This document shows positions 23,160-37,600 of a stretch of 64,000 nt of DNA, one piece after another; within the stretch, counting starts at the first letter, position 1; each line of letters starts with the position of its first letter. Below the pieces are notes generated by a model that worked only from the letters and a program-made list of their open reading frames with translations, searched no databases and had not been told where the DNA came from. Origin of the DNA: Glyphotaelius pellucidus. Its lineage: Eukaryota; Arthropoda; Insecta; Trichoptera; Limnephilidae. The position numbers were made by a program, and so were the translations under genes. The stretch is from positions 12,822,264-12,886,263 of the forward strand of contig OW386559.1 of the NCBI GenBank assembly GCA_936435175.1. The letters run 5' to 3'.

Positions 23160-25200
23160 TATATTATTTTAAATGATTAAATTGGGAAATAACACAATTC
23201 AATCAAATGAAATTTACTGACCATTGGATGATTGATTTAGAGCATTACCCCTCGACCATGGAGGCCATTAGAATATATCCCAAAATCATCTTGCACGCAA
23301 AATTCCATTTAATCCTTATTATTGGATTTCCCACGGCATCCTTTAATTTGAAAAGAAATACAATCATTCCTGGACTACGAATAACATCTCATTTCTATTC
23401 TTCTTACTTTATGTGGATAGCAGATGGTTGAACGAAAGATATCCGGGTGGGAAGCCAACGCACTTACTACTAACCAGTATTAACAATATAGACAGTAAGT
23501 CAACAAACCCGCATCAGTGCAGCGCCTTATCGAACTCAAGAAGCCAGTGTCCACTAAAATACTGATTTATAAAATTCACCACGTTGACGACTGAAAGCTG
23601 GCTATCACTTTGATGGAGGGATTTCCAGAGACCGCCGAAGAAGCAGTCGAGTTTAAAAGAGGGCGATGGAATTATGAATAAATTCTACTTTTGCTGATAC
23701 AATCTTCAAGAGATTCAGTAGAGAAATAAAGTGAACTTGTAGGTACAAAATTACAAATAAAATAAGATATAGTGAATATATAAAAGTAAAAGCCCAGTTT
23801 CAAGCCAACAGTTTATTTATTAAAAGTGTTACAGGCCTAACACGAATATCTGCAGAAATTTAGTTGGATTTGGAATCAATAATTTATTATAAAAACATAA
23901 TTAAAAAAACTTGAATAAAATTATATTACCACAAATGTTCTTTTCATCAGAAATAATAACATTACGAACATTGGCAAACAATACAAAATCTATAACAAAT
24001 CACTTGAATTTTGTAAAGTATACAAATATTGTTAGCAAGATATAAACTTCTTAAACGTAACACCTATAGATTGCATAACATAAAAAGCATCTGTGGTACT
24101 AATGACACAGTATAAAAGAACCCTTATTAATGATTATTATACTAAAAGAATGCTTTAAAATAATTTTAACAAGTTTTTTTTGCCTTGCGAACAAGTTTTA
24201 TTTACGTATTGCAATTTGCTGAAATTTCTCTAAATATAATTTCATAAGATCTAAAATAAATTTAATTAATTTCAAAATTATTTTGCTTCGCAATAAAAAA
24301 ACTTTCAATATAAATTCAAGCTATGTAAATGCTACCTAGCCAGTGATGTTAGTTCATTCACAAGCATACGTATATTTATTAAGAATGATTGTATGCTGCC
24401 ATTATTCGCAAACTTCAATTAAAAATTTGAATTAAATTTACTCAAAACATCATAAAAAAATAATTGTTTTAGTCATGATGGCAACATACAAAAAACCTTT
24501 TTTTAATATTGATAAGAAAACAAACTTTTAATTAATTTAAGAGAGTTTGAAAGATTAGCAAACATAGTTGCGACGCTTAAAAAAAATGTATTTTCTATAA
24601 ATAAGATTAGTTTAGAAAATATGTAGAAATGTCCCGCATTTGACAAATGACAAACCATAATATTCCAACAATTGAGAATTCATTCAGTTTAATGGGTATG
24701 TGTTTCCTAATCTGATCACAATTGATTTACATATTACTGCAACATAGCTGCTATCTAATGCTAACCCAAACAGGGATGAATTATTTCAAATCCGATCAAC
24801 ATACGAATTAAAGAAATTATTATGTAATGATAATTTATCACTGCTAGGTAAGTTACCTAATAAATTAAATGATAATTATTATCAAAGAATTTCCAAACCC
24901 ACCAAATAAGATACGATGCTACGCCAAAAATAACTGTTTAATAATTTACCATCATCGGCTGCGTTTTTTTTTTGTTTGTTTATTTAGTGTTATGTCAATA
25001 ATTTTGCGTGCTTTGAGAACAAAGCACCGACAATAACAAATCAGTAGAAAAATAAATATCACCAAGTCACAGTAATACATATCAATATTACCACCAACTG
25101 GACGAACGCAATTCTGCTTCGCCAATTGAAAACACATCGTACTGTCAGATTACAAGAATATTGGAAAACTTCAATCGAATGAAGAAGAAGCTTGTTGACT
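23160..25200. other. Long AT-rich stretch, no gene seen
   Basis: No exon and no clear transposon. 23500-23660 (AACCCGCATCAGTGCAGCG onward) vaguely resembles an RTE 3' UTR but is too decayed to call. The right part may include the end of the IPO5 3' UTR. Confidence 0.4.
24979..24984 (-). promoter_or_regulatory. Possible IPO5 polyadenylation signal
   Basis: Reads AATAAA on the minus strand, about 570 nt past the IPO5 stop codon. It is the clearest hexamer I noticed in the downstream AT-rich DNA, but other sites further left are possible and no cleavage site can be seen. If it is used, the degenerate palindrome-bearing repeats at 25205-25470 are in the 3' UTR. Confidence 0.3.
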
Positions 25201-25204
25201 GTAA

Positions 25205-25470
25205 TTTGGTACTTCCGAGAAGTAGGTCTGTCTGTAACCGTTTGGTTTCTCGTTTGAAGCAAACTGAAACAACCTTTTGGCACTTGTTTGAAGCAAAGTA
25301 AAAGTATTGCAAGCATGCTTTAAACAATTTAGTACTTCTTAGAAGTAGCAAGAAATGACCGGTTCGAAACCTTTCGTACACATTTAAAACCTGCCTTTAC
25401 TTCTTAGAAGTAGGAAACCATTGACCAGTTTGAAATGGGAGCGAAACCTGGTACTTCTTTGAAGTACGCC
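25205..25470. repeat. Degenerate ~60-bp repeats with TACTTCTTAGAAGTA palindromes
   Basis: Near-identical palindromes start at 25211 (ACTTCCGAGAAGTA), 25333, 25398 and 25452 (TACTTCTTTGAAGTA), at spacings of 122, 65 and 54 bp, with GTTTGAA/CGAAACC words between. They lie 80-350 bp beyond the IPO5 stop codon, in its probable 3' UTR. Confidence 0.6.
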
Positions 25471-25551
25471 GGGGGTTTGCTATAAAAAGAAGGGTTAGAA
25501 TTTGGTGTCCGGTTGTGTATTAGCTAAGTGTTAGTGAGGGGGCCCGGGGAT

Positions 25552-25653
25552 CTATGTGGCCTGAGGAATGGGGGCACTGAGAGCCTCGTGGAGTGCCCTC
25601 TGCTGGTCGGGGGTCATGGCCGCTATGCAAGCGGCAAACAGTTCTGTGTTGCT
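25552..25653 (-). CDS. IPO5: IPO5 coding exon 20 with stop (residues 1069-1101)
   Basis: SNTELFAACIAAMTPDQQRA through APIPQAT, then TAG at 25554-25552. Aligns with the human C-terminus LWTECIAQLSPEQQAAIQ. The last residues are not conserved. Confidence 0.91.
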   Translation of the reverse strand, partial: SNTELFAACIAAMTPDQQRALHEALSAPIPQAT

Positions 25654-28600
25654 CTGAAAACAAGAATAATATAAATTGTAATTATTACATACAATCGACA
25701 AAGATGTGAGAATTTTTTAAGATGAAGTTATTTTGTAAGCAGTTAGTAACACACAAAAGTCAAAATCATGCAACTGATGTTTAGTTTACAATGCTTTTGG
25801 TTAATATTCCAAAGTTTAGGAAGTGACAAAGCCATGGGAAGGCAATATGCCGCTGACGAACAGTGGAAGTCTAAGGCTACGTCCGCATAGGCAGGCGGCT
25901 GGCTTAGCGCCTAGAGCCTAGCGAGTAGCTTAGTAAAACGAACGTTCTAGAATGTTCGCGACCGGCCGCACTGCGTGCTCGGCGCCTAGCTAGTCACGGC
26001 CACCGTGCATCCTAGCAAGTAGCCACAGTGCAAGCCACTAGGCTCTAGGCGCTAAGCAAGCCGCCTGCCTATGCGGACGTAGCCTAATAATTAAAAACAG
26101 ATTTAGTGTGTAGGCAAAGTTGGTGAATTTGTAAGGTTATGGAGGTCACGAGATTTGGTCAGGTTTTGGCAGTGGATGCGTCTATCCACCAACTTGCATG
26201 GCGGGTCAGATAGGGAGGTCTTTTGAGGGAGACACTTTTGACATCTCCAGCCGGACTCTGTCGACCCCCAGATTCCTACCCGTCTCTCAAGCATTCTTTC
26301 CCAGAACTTCCTTTTTTTCTTTAAAAAGACCTTCCACCACACAGCACCCCAGAGTTGACCCTTTTTCTACAAAAGATCACACAGGGGGCCCAGATGAAAA
26401 TAATTTCCCTTGGGGCCTATCAGTGGGGATGTTGTGTGGAGGGTTTTTTAAAGGAAAGGAAGGAGATGAAGTTTTGGAAAGGAAAAAGGCATTAGGAGTG
26501 GGTAGGAATCTGGGAGTCAGTGGGTCCAAGAGCGACAAGACGAATGAATCCATCCTTCCCACAGTGGTGCAACGTGATGAGTCGAAGCGTCCTATTGGAG
26601 AGACCAAATGGCCTCCCCCGACCAGTCTCTCCCGATCCCGGCCGGCCATACAGTAAGTTGGCAGACCCATCTGCCACCAAGACCTAGACAAACCTCACTC
26701 CACAAACTCGATCACCCTTGCTAAGTCATCAAACATAGCGAACCACTTGGGGTGACCTGTGGCAGAGGTGTTGGCTATCTAATAAACGGTTCCGCCTCCC
26801 AAACAGACCTAGACCCTTTGAGGGATATAATTTTCCTCAGGGCCTCCTGTGTAGAGTTAATATAAGAAATGAAATAATTCAAACAAATGTTGTGCTTGAT
26901 GTTACTTCTAAACTAAGCCTTATTTAAACAAATAAGGCAAAAGTCACAACAAGCACCTGGAAAATGATTGAGCCAACACACAATGGCCACACTTGCCGTA
27001 AAGAAAGTGCAAAGCTTTAAATAAATTAATATGAATGTTACCTGTAGGTCTCTAGTGATGGCGAGCAGTCTCTGCGCCGCAGGCTGGGAGGCCTCTAGTG
27101 CGCCGGCAGCGAGCGCAGCTGCAGTGGCGGCCAGCGCGCGCGGCAAGCACTCTCCCGCCGCCCCCACGCACAGCGGGTGGCGCGCTTCCAGCAGCTCCGC
27201 AAGGTACCCGTACACGTGGGGCGCTTCGTCGCAGTCTTCCACCAGAGGGAGCCAGGTTACCCTGCAACAAGTTAGATGGTTAATTTTGTGTGAATGAATC
27301 AGGGCCGGACAAAATAGCTCGGCGCGCCGGATCCGGCCCGTGTGTGCTTTAGGGTTTCAAATGCGCTGTGTTTCGACAGTGTGAAAATGTAGGAAAGATA
27401 CTGACACTGGTAGATATTATTTACCGGCAGTGCTAATTGCTTGCCTTTATTAATCTGGCATTCTTCCTGACAAGTCTTCAATAATATTGAAGGCCCACAT
27501 AATAAAAGAATGCCCACGTTCTGGATACATGTTTACAGAATGATTATTTGAGTACATTAGAAAGGTTTAGAAATATGTACAGTAATGGCTGGATGAAAAC
27601 TTACCACAGTCTTAAAACATCGTCGACATTAATGGCTGAGAAGTTATATTTGAGTACTTTGGTGACTGCGGAGATGGCGTTTTCTGTGGCGTTTATTTTT
27701 TCGGGTTGTCGGCTGTCTGCTTCATTTATTACCTGCAGAAAAAACAATTCTTTTAGTAAATTTTCATTAAAAAAACACCTAATAAAGGTGGAACAAAGGC
27801 TTCACTCCATCGAAAGAAGATGCTATAATTTTTGCAAATGGTTTTTGACATCATCACTACATTTGTGAAGTAAACAGAGGTAATCCTGGCAAACCATGGA
27901 CAGCTGTGCTTAGGTCAGTAGGATAGAGCCAAACATACAAAAAGTTTATATTTCTTAAAATTCTTGAAAAATCCTATCAATCTTCAGCACCCGACGTACG
28001 TATTCAAAGAATGTGCTGCCAGAATCGGAGGAAAACCATTCTTATATTCTGGGAATAGTTTTAATTAATTAAAGCGAGTTCCCTTGACAGATTCACTTTA
28101 AATTCGGGTTTCACACTATAAAACCATTTGCTTGTTCTGTGTGTAACTATTGTTTATATTTATGGACTCTTATGCAGAATCACAAAGTAACGTAAACTTC
28201 CATTAGCACTTTTGGCTAATGGCTGGAAGATTCAGATCTTATCATGTTGTGGAGAATAGTGGGTCAGTTGTAGGAAAGTTTGTTTGTGTACTTACTTCGA
28301 TGAGTCTGGGAACGGCTTGTGCGCACGCTTGTGCAAACTGGTCTCCGCCGAACTGTGCCAACACTCCGCAGCCGTAGGCGGCCGCCTGTCGTACCTCGGG
28401 CGCTGGGTTCAGGATGGAGCCAATCAGCGGTTCCAGGAAGAACTGCTGGTACTTCACACACGCCGGACCTGATCAACAACAAACATACATTAATCACATT
28501 GCTGCAGACAAACTATCTTATCATTGGGTTATCAGTTCTGCTACAAACCTTGAGATTCTTAACCTCCACTTGCTCAATCTGAACCAAACCTCACTTTTGT

Positions 28601-31600
28601 ATTACAGGCGTCTCTTCAAACTGTTGGAGGGAAATTGAGTTGGGTTTTTATTGCAGATTTGAAGAAAGTTGAAAATGTACTCAAGATACTGACACTGTTA
28701 GGTATTTTTTACCGACAGTGCTAATTGCTTGACTTTATTAATCTGCCATTCTTCTGTGTGAACCTTCAACAGATAAAGGTTCACAAATGGAAGAATGCCC
28801 ACTTGATTACTGTGCTTCTCACAACCATAAAAACATATATTTATCCAGAAAGACACAAGAGAAGCGACCAAAGGAGAATATGTGACGCGAATGGTAGAAG
28901 TCGGGAACGCTTGAAGGATGCCCACATGTCACTATCGGGTGAACAAAATAAATGGGGCCATGTCGAGAGTTAGAACAACAGAAGTGAAGAATTTGAGCAA
29001 AGGAAATGTTTGACGGTCCATTTTCTCTTTCTATGAAACGGAGTTATGTTTAGTTAGAAAAGATTTGCAAATTGGTTCAACAGTTAAAATACTTTCAATA
29101 CTATAAGAGTCCCAACAGCTCTCTACCTTCTGGAGCAAGTTGGGCTTTGGCATCCTCAATTGGGGTGAAAAGGGGAAAGGTAGTGGAAAGGGGAAGTACC
29201 TAGCTATTCAAATCTGGTCACCAAACGCAGCTGAAGTCATTTCAAGCGACGTTTAGATTCTGAATGGATGCTGACATTGTCTTCCACTCTGGACTGCGTG
29301 CATGCATTGAGAAGGCAGAAGAAAGTTACCTCCGAATTCAATGATATCGTCAAAGATGCAGATGCCCCACTGGTGGTCGGTGGAGGGGCGGTCGGGACGC
29401 AGCAGATTCACAAAGTGTCCCACCACCTGGTCCAGGTAGGGGTAGAAGTTGCCCTTGTAGGACATCATGAGGGCGTGGATCACGTCGGCCACCTTGGACA
29501 GGCAGTACACGTCGTCGTTGTCTTCGTCTTCTAGCTGCTCTTCCACCACCTGAACATCAAATATTCACATCTTTAGAGATGGCAATAATATATTACACAT
29601 TTCTTTTATTGTCTATAAAAAGTGCAAAATTAGTGTTTTACAAACAGATTTTGCCCGAATAATGATAGATAAAAAAAAAAAACATCTAAATGAAGTAAAG
29701 GTTTTAAATTATTTAATTAAACAGAAATGGCTACACCAGTTTAAAAAAATATTTCTCTTGAATTTTTAATAGAACCCCCAGAAATATAATACTGCCGAAG
29801 AACCGTTGGTAAAAATCTTCTAGAAATATGAGCACTCTCGCTTGCTTATGTACTGGGGATGGTTAATTGGCAGTATTGACTTTCACCCGACAGTACTTGT
29901 ACCCGAAAGTACTTGTACTCAAAAGTACTTATACTCAAAAGTACTTGTACTCAAAAGTACTTGTACTCAAAAATATTGTACTCAAAAGTAATTGTACTTG
30001 TATTTATGTATAATGTTAGCTTACAATGTTGCACATCTGTGCTGATGGCCTCATATGACACACTAAAAGAGAATACTTTGAGGATGCGAAAAGTCAATCA
30101 AAGGAGAAAAACAAGGAAAAAGGTTTTAAAAAAATCATAATCTAAATGCAATATCAAACATATCAATTTTGTAAGCAGTTAGTAACACACAAGTCAAAAT
30201 CATGCAACTGATGTTTAGTTTACAATGCTTTTGGTTAATATTCCAAAGTTTAGGAAGTGACAAAGCCATGGGAAGGCATTATGCCGCTGACGAACAGTGG
30301 AAACATCAAACTGTCAAAGACTGGAGGAGGCTTCAAGAAGGATAATAATAGGGGAGACTTACGTCATCGTAATCTTCATCCTTGCGCTTCTCCAGTCTCT
30401 GCACCGCTTTCTGGAAGTGTTCCTCCATCAGCTTGTTGATGATCCTCAGGACTTCGGTCATGGCTTCCTCGGTCAGGCAGCCGGCTCCCAGCTTCTCAAT
30501 GCACTGCAAATTAAAATATAATAAAAAATAAAAACATTACATACAAACATACTTTAAAATGTGACCACTAAAAGTGTATGGGTTTGCCACAAATTTTTGC
30601 ACAGCCTGAATTAGTGGGCACTTTAACATTTCTAATTGACCCTCATAAGAGAAGGGGTTCATACGAAAAAGGTTAAATGCAATTATTATGAAAGATTTTA
30701 ACATCACATTAAATTAAGGTGAGAAAATATCCAATTATTTGAGATTCCCAGGCTGTACTTTGTAGAGTATATATTGACATCCAATTGTGTGATATTGTGA
30801 GGAAATGCAGGATTTTTATGCGCGTGCTGAAGAGGGTATTACAAATAATTACCTTGGCGAGACTGTAGAGAAGTTCAATGAGGACCTCTTGTTCAGGTTC
30901 AGTGTCGATGGCCTTCAGAAGCTCGGGGCAGATGTACGCCCACATACCCTGCAGATACACAACGAATTAGACAACTTGAAATCTTCAGAAAACCAATGCT
31001 GACGCAGCTATTGTACCATTCTACACATTTCCATTTTTACCATAATCTTTTTCAAATCCAAATTTTCTCCATGATTGAATTATAGTCACTGTATTATTTG
31101 TAACAGAGATACTCTCACCATTATTAGAACAAGTTATTTTGTCCTCTAGTCTTTTCCACTTCATATTTTTTGTAATACTCAAGACAATCTTAGCCTTGGC
31201 ACAACTTGATCTCAATCAGTAGTAGATAAGATTAGACATGAAGTTTCAAGATCCTTCAAGAGATGTCGTTAGTGTAGATAGTTATATGTAGTTTTTAGGT
31301 GTCTCAATAGAAGTCAATTAGGTATCATCTATCGTTATGAGTGTCTAATGCACGGAAATAGCCGATAGTTTGTGACAAGACCGCTGGGGGTGTTAGCGAG
31401 CCCAGATTCAGAATAACTTGAGCCTCCAGTAGTACGGACGTCTAGTCCGTAGGCTAAAGATCCTATTGTAGTTGTGAAGTTTGTTCATTAGTTTACCTCC
31501 AAGAAGACGGGCCCCTTGATCTGCGCACACTCCAGCAGGTGAGGCAGAGATTCAGCAGCGGCGGTGCGCACGCCGTCGTGGAAGTAGAACTTGAAGAGTG

Positions 31601-34600
31601 GCACCATCAGGCGCACCACCTGTTCCGCGTACTCCGCAAAGCCCTCCTTCAGCTCGCGCGCATAGCACACCAGCATGTCGCAGGCGGAAGCTTTGTCTTC
31701 CAAACCTGCAAACATCACACATTGCGTTATATAAATGGGCTTTCAGGCGGTACATTATCGAAAGAATAACCTATAAATATTGCTACACAAGCAGAACATC
31801 ACAATAAATAATGATGGGAAGAGATAAATCCGAATCTTTAACTTCAGAGCAGTCGGCCCAATTAGTGAAGATCTTCCAATTTAAATACCAGATGCAGTGA
31901 CAATCTTTTTTCATATGATTTTCAAATTTAATAATTCTGTAATAAATATTGTCATTTTATTTATTAATCACACGCAAACATTTTTGAATCATGTATCTGC
32001 AAGCACCATATTAACCTTTTTACAACGATGACGTTAAAGAATTTGCAATACCCGTAGATGGGCAGATTTTTCGTGATTTATAAATCTCATTTTAATTGAA
32101 TATAGTGTCACTTAAAAAAATATTCAAAGTTGTAGATGTAATCTCAACAGTTCAAAGATAAAAAAAATCAAACAATCAAACATTTCATTATCTAAACAAT
32201 TACCGTAATAGTGTTGTGTATAGATGACGCTCGTCTTTTAGGCAAGCGATCGGTTGGCATGTATACATAATGCTCGTCTCAAATAGATTAATATATATAA
32301 TATATTAATAAAATGATTTCGCAAGGTGTTTGTTTTTGAAATGAGAATATGGTTAGTTCCTATCAGGGTGGCATTTATCCAGTTCTTACCTCTCCCAAAC
32401 CACATTACATTGCTGGAAAAGTATTTGAAATTTAGAACAATGGCAAGAAAAATAGTAAAAATTCGAGTGCATTTGTTTTGAAAACAGAAAAACGATTGGG
32501 ATTACCTTGCAAGTTGGTGTTTTTCATGTACATAATTTCATTTTTAAGTAAAAAGAAGGAATTTGCCTCTCTTAGAGGTATATAATATTTTTAAGTACTC
32601 ATTCGTTCTGTTGGGGTGATATCACCTTGAGGTATCACGGTTGAACTATAATACAACTATATTGTGATTTGCAGAGATCCAGAGCTAAGTGATTGGTCAT
32701 CCCCTTTTCTTAACCGGTCCCTTGCCGATTACGCGCCGGAGCGCGCCAAATTAAACTCTATTAAAAAATATTTTTTGAAATGCGATTTTAAACCTTTATA
32801 AAGAAAACGTATGAAGGATAAGGTCAGAATCGCTTGGGGCATTCTTGTTCATAAGGTATAAGATACCGTGTACCCACTTAGCATAGCGGAATAATTTCTG
32901 TGGAATTGTTTATGATTTCCGGCCAAGATTTTTTCCCGGCCTTTGAACTGTCAGATTGGCTTGCGTCACTCTCGTGCCGTTGTCGTGAAAAAGATCGTAA
33001 AACGTATAAATTCATTGAATAAACTCAAGTAATGTTGTTTTCAGGCATAGTTAATTGTTCAAGGAATGTGTTTCGGTAAATATTATATACCATAGCATAA
33101 AATAAACCCACAAAATATTACGTCAAAGTCAAAACATTGCAAAATTTATGAGTTTCTTCCCGTGGTGCATCACGAGTTAAATACCTCGTTCTTTCCTACA
33201 CATACTATCACCCAATCAAAGCAAACACAGTATTGTCTCGTTTCGTTTTTTAGTATTTAGAGACCATTACAAATGCATCTGAAGCTTTAATACGTAAGTA
33301 GTTTTGGATGCAGCATAAGAATGAATGCTAGTTAGATGGTTTGTTTATTGTAGGCAGTTAGTATCAAACACACACAAAAGTCATATTCATGCGACTGATG
33401 TTTAGTTTACTCAGCTTTTAGTTAATATTCCAAAGTTTAGGAAGTGACAAAGCCATGGGAAGGCAATATGCCGCTGACGAACAGTGGAACAACAATGCAA
33501 TCATCACACTATTAATACTATATTGCAACTCCATTTAAAATGCAGACTACAATTATATATAATACATCGGTAGGGCTCGGAACAACCGAAAAATTAATAT
33601 ATAACCTTTCAAGCAGGTCATCTTAAGTTGTTTTAGAATTTTCTCCTGTTTTATAGGATCGATCGTCGCGCCCAACGTCGCAAAACCTATGAAAATAATG
33701 AGAAAAAATAATATTTTATTTAGTTTGCCAATAGAATATTTTGGGCAGTTGTTGTTCCGAGCCCTTCTTATATTTTCAGTAATAATTAGTTTTCACAGCA
33801 ACTTCTGTGTCGGTTTGTTGGTTGCGATGAGTTAAGTTTTCTCTTTCTTTGTTTGTGTTCCAACCAATGGTAAACAAAGGAGAGAGCTTAGCCCAAAAGT
33901 AACACAAATTATAAAAGAATAAAGGCAATCAGCAGGGCCTGCAAAATTGTGCAAGTCTTAATAAAAAAATAAAAATTTTTTTTTGAGAAGTTCGTGAGAA
34001 AAATGAATGTTGTAAAATAAAGGTTAGATTGATCGCAAACTCTCAAAAAATGCAGGACATAGACAGCTTACAACGGAGCTCTCAGCGGAAGCAACGTAAC
34101 ATTTTTTCCATAAAATTATCAAACATTATTTTAAAGGGACGTGCACCTTCCAGCCTCCACGAGAATAATATTAGAATAATTGTGAAAAGAGAGTAGCCAG
34201 AATAAATTGCAAAATAAAGAAAAAAAGAGGTTGTCGGAATTAATTTGAGGCAGCCACCCCGGGAAACGTTTATTGAATAACCAATACCCCCGCCGTAAGT
34301 CACTCCAAGTGGTTTGTTACGTTTGGTGACTTAGCAGGGATTCCCGGAATCATGGGGTGAGGTTCTAAGTCTTGGTGGCACATATTTTTGCCTATCTACT
34401 GCGTGGCGGGCGGGATCGGGAGAGACAGGTTGAGGGAGACCTTTTTACCTCTCCAGTCAGACTCTCTCGACCCATAACCTTGTACCGCAGTGGGAAGGAT
34501 GGATTCATATATTCTTCACTCCTGGACACATTAGACCCGCAGATTCTTACCCATCCTTTCTTCTGTGTTATGAAATTGTTTGTTATTGTAAGAAAATTCC

Positions 34601-37600
34601 CTCACATTGGAAAAGTCTTAAAATTCTACTAATGTAAGTTTATTGTCGGAGTCGAATGGAATTTGGAGATGATATTTCACAAAAAATGGTATTTTGGATA
34701 CTTCGTGTTCATTAGATTGATTAATTAGGAAGGGAGATTATCTCACCGGCAGTTCTGATGCCGAAGTTCTGCTGCTCGCCGAGGTTAACAAACTGCCAGT
34801 CCACATCATCCTCGATGGACTCGAGATCGTCGTTGTCCAGCAGCGCCACCTCGGGCTTGATGGCGGCCATACGCATCACGGGGGGCATCACCAACGGGAG
34901 ATACTGTTCAAACTTCTTGCCTGAAACCATCAAAATTATTAATACTAATATGCCTTTGGTTCCACCGAGCGTACACCTATGCAACTTGTCCAGGGAAATA
35001 ATTCCATATTATATAGAAATATGGAAAGTAAAGATTAATATTGTCAGTGTTTAGTTGAGCCAGCGGTGTCATAAAACATGACAAAGTCGGAACTAAACAT
35101 TGTTAATTTACCAATGTTATGGAAGTCATGGGACCACAACAGGTATATTCCATCACTAACGAAACATTGGCACCAGGTAACTGGTGGAAAATTATGAAAA
35201 TACTTATGAATCAAACGTTACAACAATAAATTTAACAAAATAGAACTTATCATCTTGAAGTACGATTCCGAGGCATACTGCAAACAAGATTATAATCATA
35301 ACATATTGTATCTAGTCTGCGCTCAAAATATTAGAAGTGTTTTTAAAGCCGTACATATATATCTAAAGGCACGATTCCAAGATAGGTGGCAGACTCCAGA
35401 CTTAACCGGTTGCTTGCCGTTTGCGCGCCAAATTAAACACTAAAAAATATTTTTTGAAATGCGATTTTAAACCTTAATTATAAAGAAAACGTAAGAAGGA
35501 TAAGGTCAGAATCGCTTGGGGCATTCTTGTTCTTAAGGTATAGAATGCTTTGAACACATCTATGGAACCCGAATAATTTCTATGAATTCTTTATGGATCT
35601 CTGGCAGGGTTTTTTTTCTGAGCATTTCTACTGTCAGTTCGATTGCATCATTCTCGTAAGAAAGATCGTAAAGATATGAATTTGTCAGATAAACGCAAGA
35701 AATGTTGTTTTTAGGCGTAGTTTATTGTTCAAGGAATGTGTTTCGGTAAATATTTCGAAATTTACAAGTTTCCTCCAGTGGCAAGATATAACAATAATCA
35801 CAACATATGGTATAAGACTGCGGTCTGCCGCTGCAGTTTGCAATCTGCCGTCGATCTCGGAATCATACCTTTAGATAAATATATACGGCTTTTAACAAAC
35901 TTCTTTGTAGCTAAAGGCCCGGGATGGAACTATTTTAGGGTCCGTAAAATTTATACTGTAAAGTTAATTAAGGCGATGTGTACTATTTGCACTCAAATCA
36001 TCACAATTTAAAAATTGTAAAATAAATCGTGCAATTTTTTTAATATAAAAGCTGACAAATATAATTAATGTTGGCACATATCCCTCCTCTTTTCAGCCTC
36101 TATGAACGGCATATCCCTGTTACCACTGACGCGTAAAATTCATAAAAAAATAATATTGTAGCATATTATTTGTTTACGTACTGAAGTTTCTGGATTGTCC
36201 ACCTAAAGATAATGATTAAGGTACGGTATGTGAGTGGTGTTGTGTTTTTACCTAGAATCTTGCAGATCCGAGCCCAAGCGGAGATGAGGTAGGAGGTCTG
36301 GGGATCATCCTCAGGCAGGTCACCCTCTGTGTGTGTCTTGAGGAGGAGATCCATCACCTCCGAAGCGTCGCGCATGAACTTCTCTTCACCCACAGCCAGA
36401 CCTGTTCAGAATTTTCGCTTATTAGCACAATGGATATTCAAAAAAACAAATTAAAGATAAAATAGAATACAATAAATAATTCAACAAAACATAAATGGTC
36501 TTGAACTTTCAGTCCAAAAGAGTCAGTGTGTCGTCTTCTCAAACCGTCACAAAAACCCCCACGTTCAAATTTTATTTAAAAACTCTCCAATCCCCAACGC
36601 CTCTGAAGTTAAATTTTTGGGAGTAACAATTGATAGGAAACTTAAATGGTCTTCCCATATTCATAATATAGTTACTAAATGTGAAAAGAATTTAAATATC
36701 ATCAGATCTTTGACTGGCGTATGGTGGGGTGCCCACCCTACTTGCATTAAATTGCTTTACAATGCACTTATTCGAAGCCATCTCGATTATGCCTGCCCAC
36801 TTTTTAGTACTGCATCAAAAAATGCACTCAGTAAATTAGACAAAATTCAATCAAAATCTTTGCGGATAATAACTGGAGCGATGCAATCTTCACCCATCAA
36901 TTAAATAATATTAATATATAAATTTACTTCTTCATTTATATTTAAATTTACCTTTCCCTTTTCTACAATTTGAAATGATGGCCTAGAACACCCTTGATGG
37001 GTGAAAGCCAGAAATAATTGAAAAAAAAAAATAATAATAATAAAACAAAACAAAGTCACCAATTTGAAAAGGCCTGTAATATATAGGATTAGCCATATAG
37101 TTTCGACAACCTTCAACAGACGACATTGTTACAGATAGTTATATGTAGTTTTAGGTGTCTCAACAAATGTCAGTAAAGTAGAACCTTAGAAGTGTATCAT
37201 CGTTCATGCTTAACCGGTCCCTTGCCGATTACGCGCCCACGCGCGCCAGATGCGAACCAAATTAAATGCTAAAAAATATTTTTTGAAATGCGATTTTAAA
37301 CCTTAATTACAAAGAAAATGAATGAAGGATAAGGTCAGAATCGCTTGGGGCATTCTTGTTCATAAAGTATAAGATACCATATACCCATCTAGCACAGCGG
37401 AATTATTTCTGTGGAATTGTTTATGATCTCTGGCTAAGACTTTTTCCCGCCTTTGAAATGTCAGATTTGCTTGCGTAACTCCCACGCCGTTTTCGTGGGA
37501 AAAATCGTAAAACGTATAAATTCATCGAATAAACGCAAGTAATGTTGTTCTTATACGTAGTTTATTGTTTGTGATGTGTTTCGGTAAATATTACATAAGA

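Noticed and set aside
25205..25470. CRISPR-like array
   Set aside because: Palindromic repeats are short, unevenly spaced, and embedded in a eukaryotic 3' region.
26198..26691. Long open frames on both strands
   Set aside because: They cover the nested SINE-like elements; GC-rich body sequence has few stops.
27031..27297. Antisense and shifted frames over IPO5 exon 19
   Set aside because: By-products of the GC-rich exon; only the minus frame matches IPO5.
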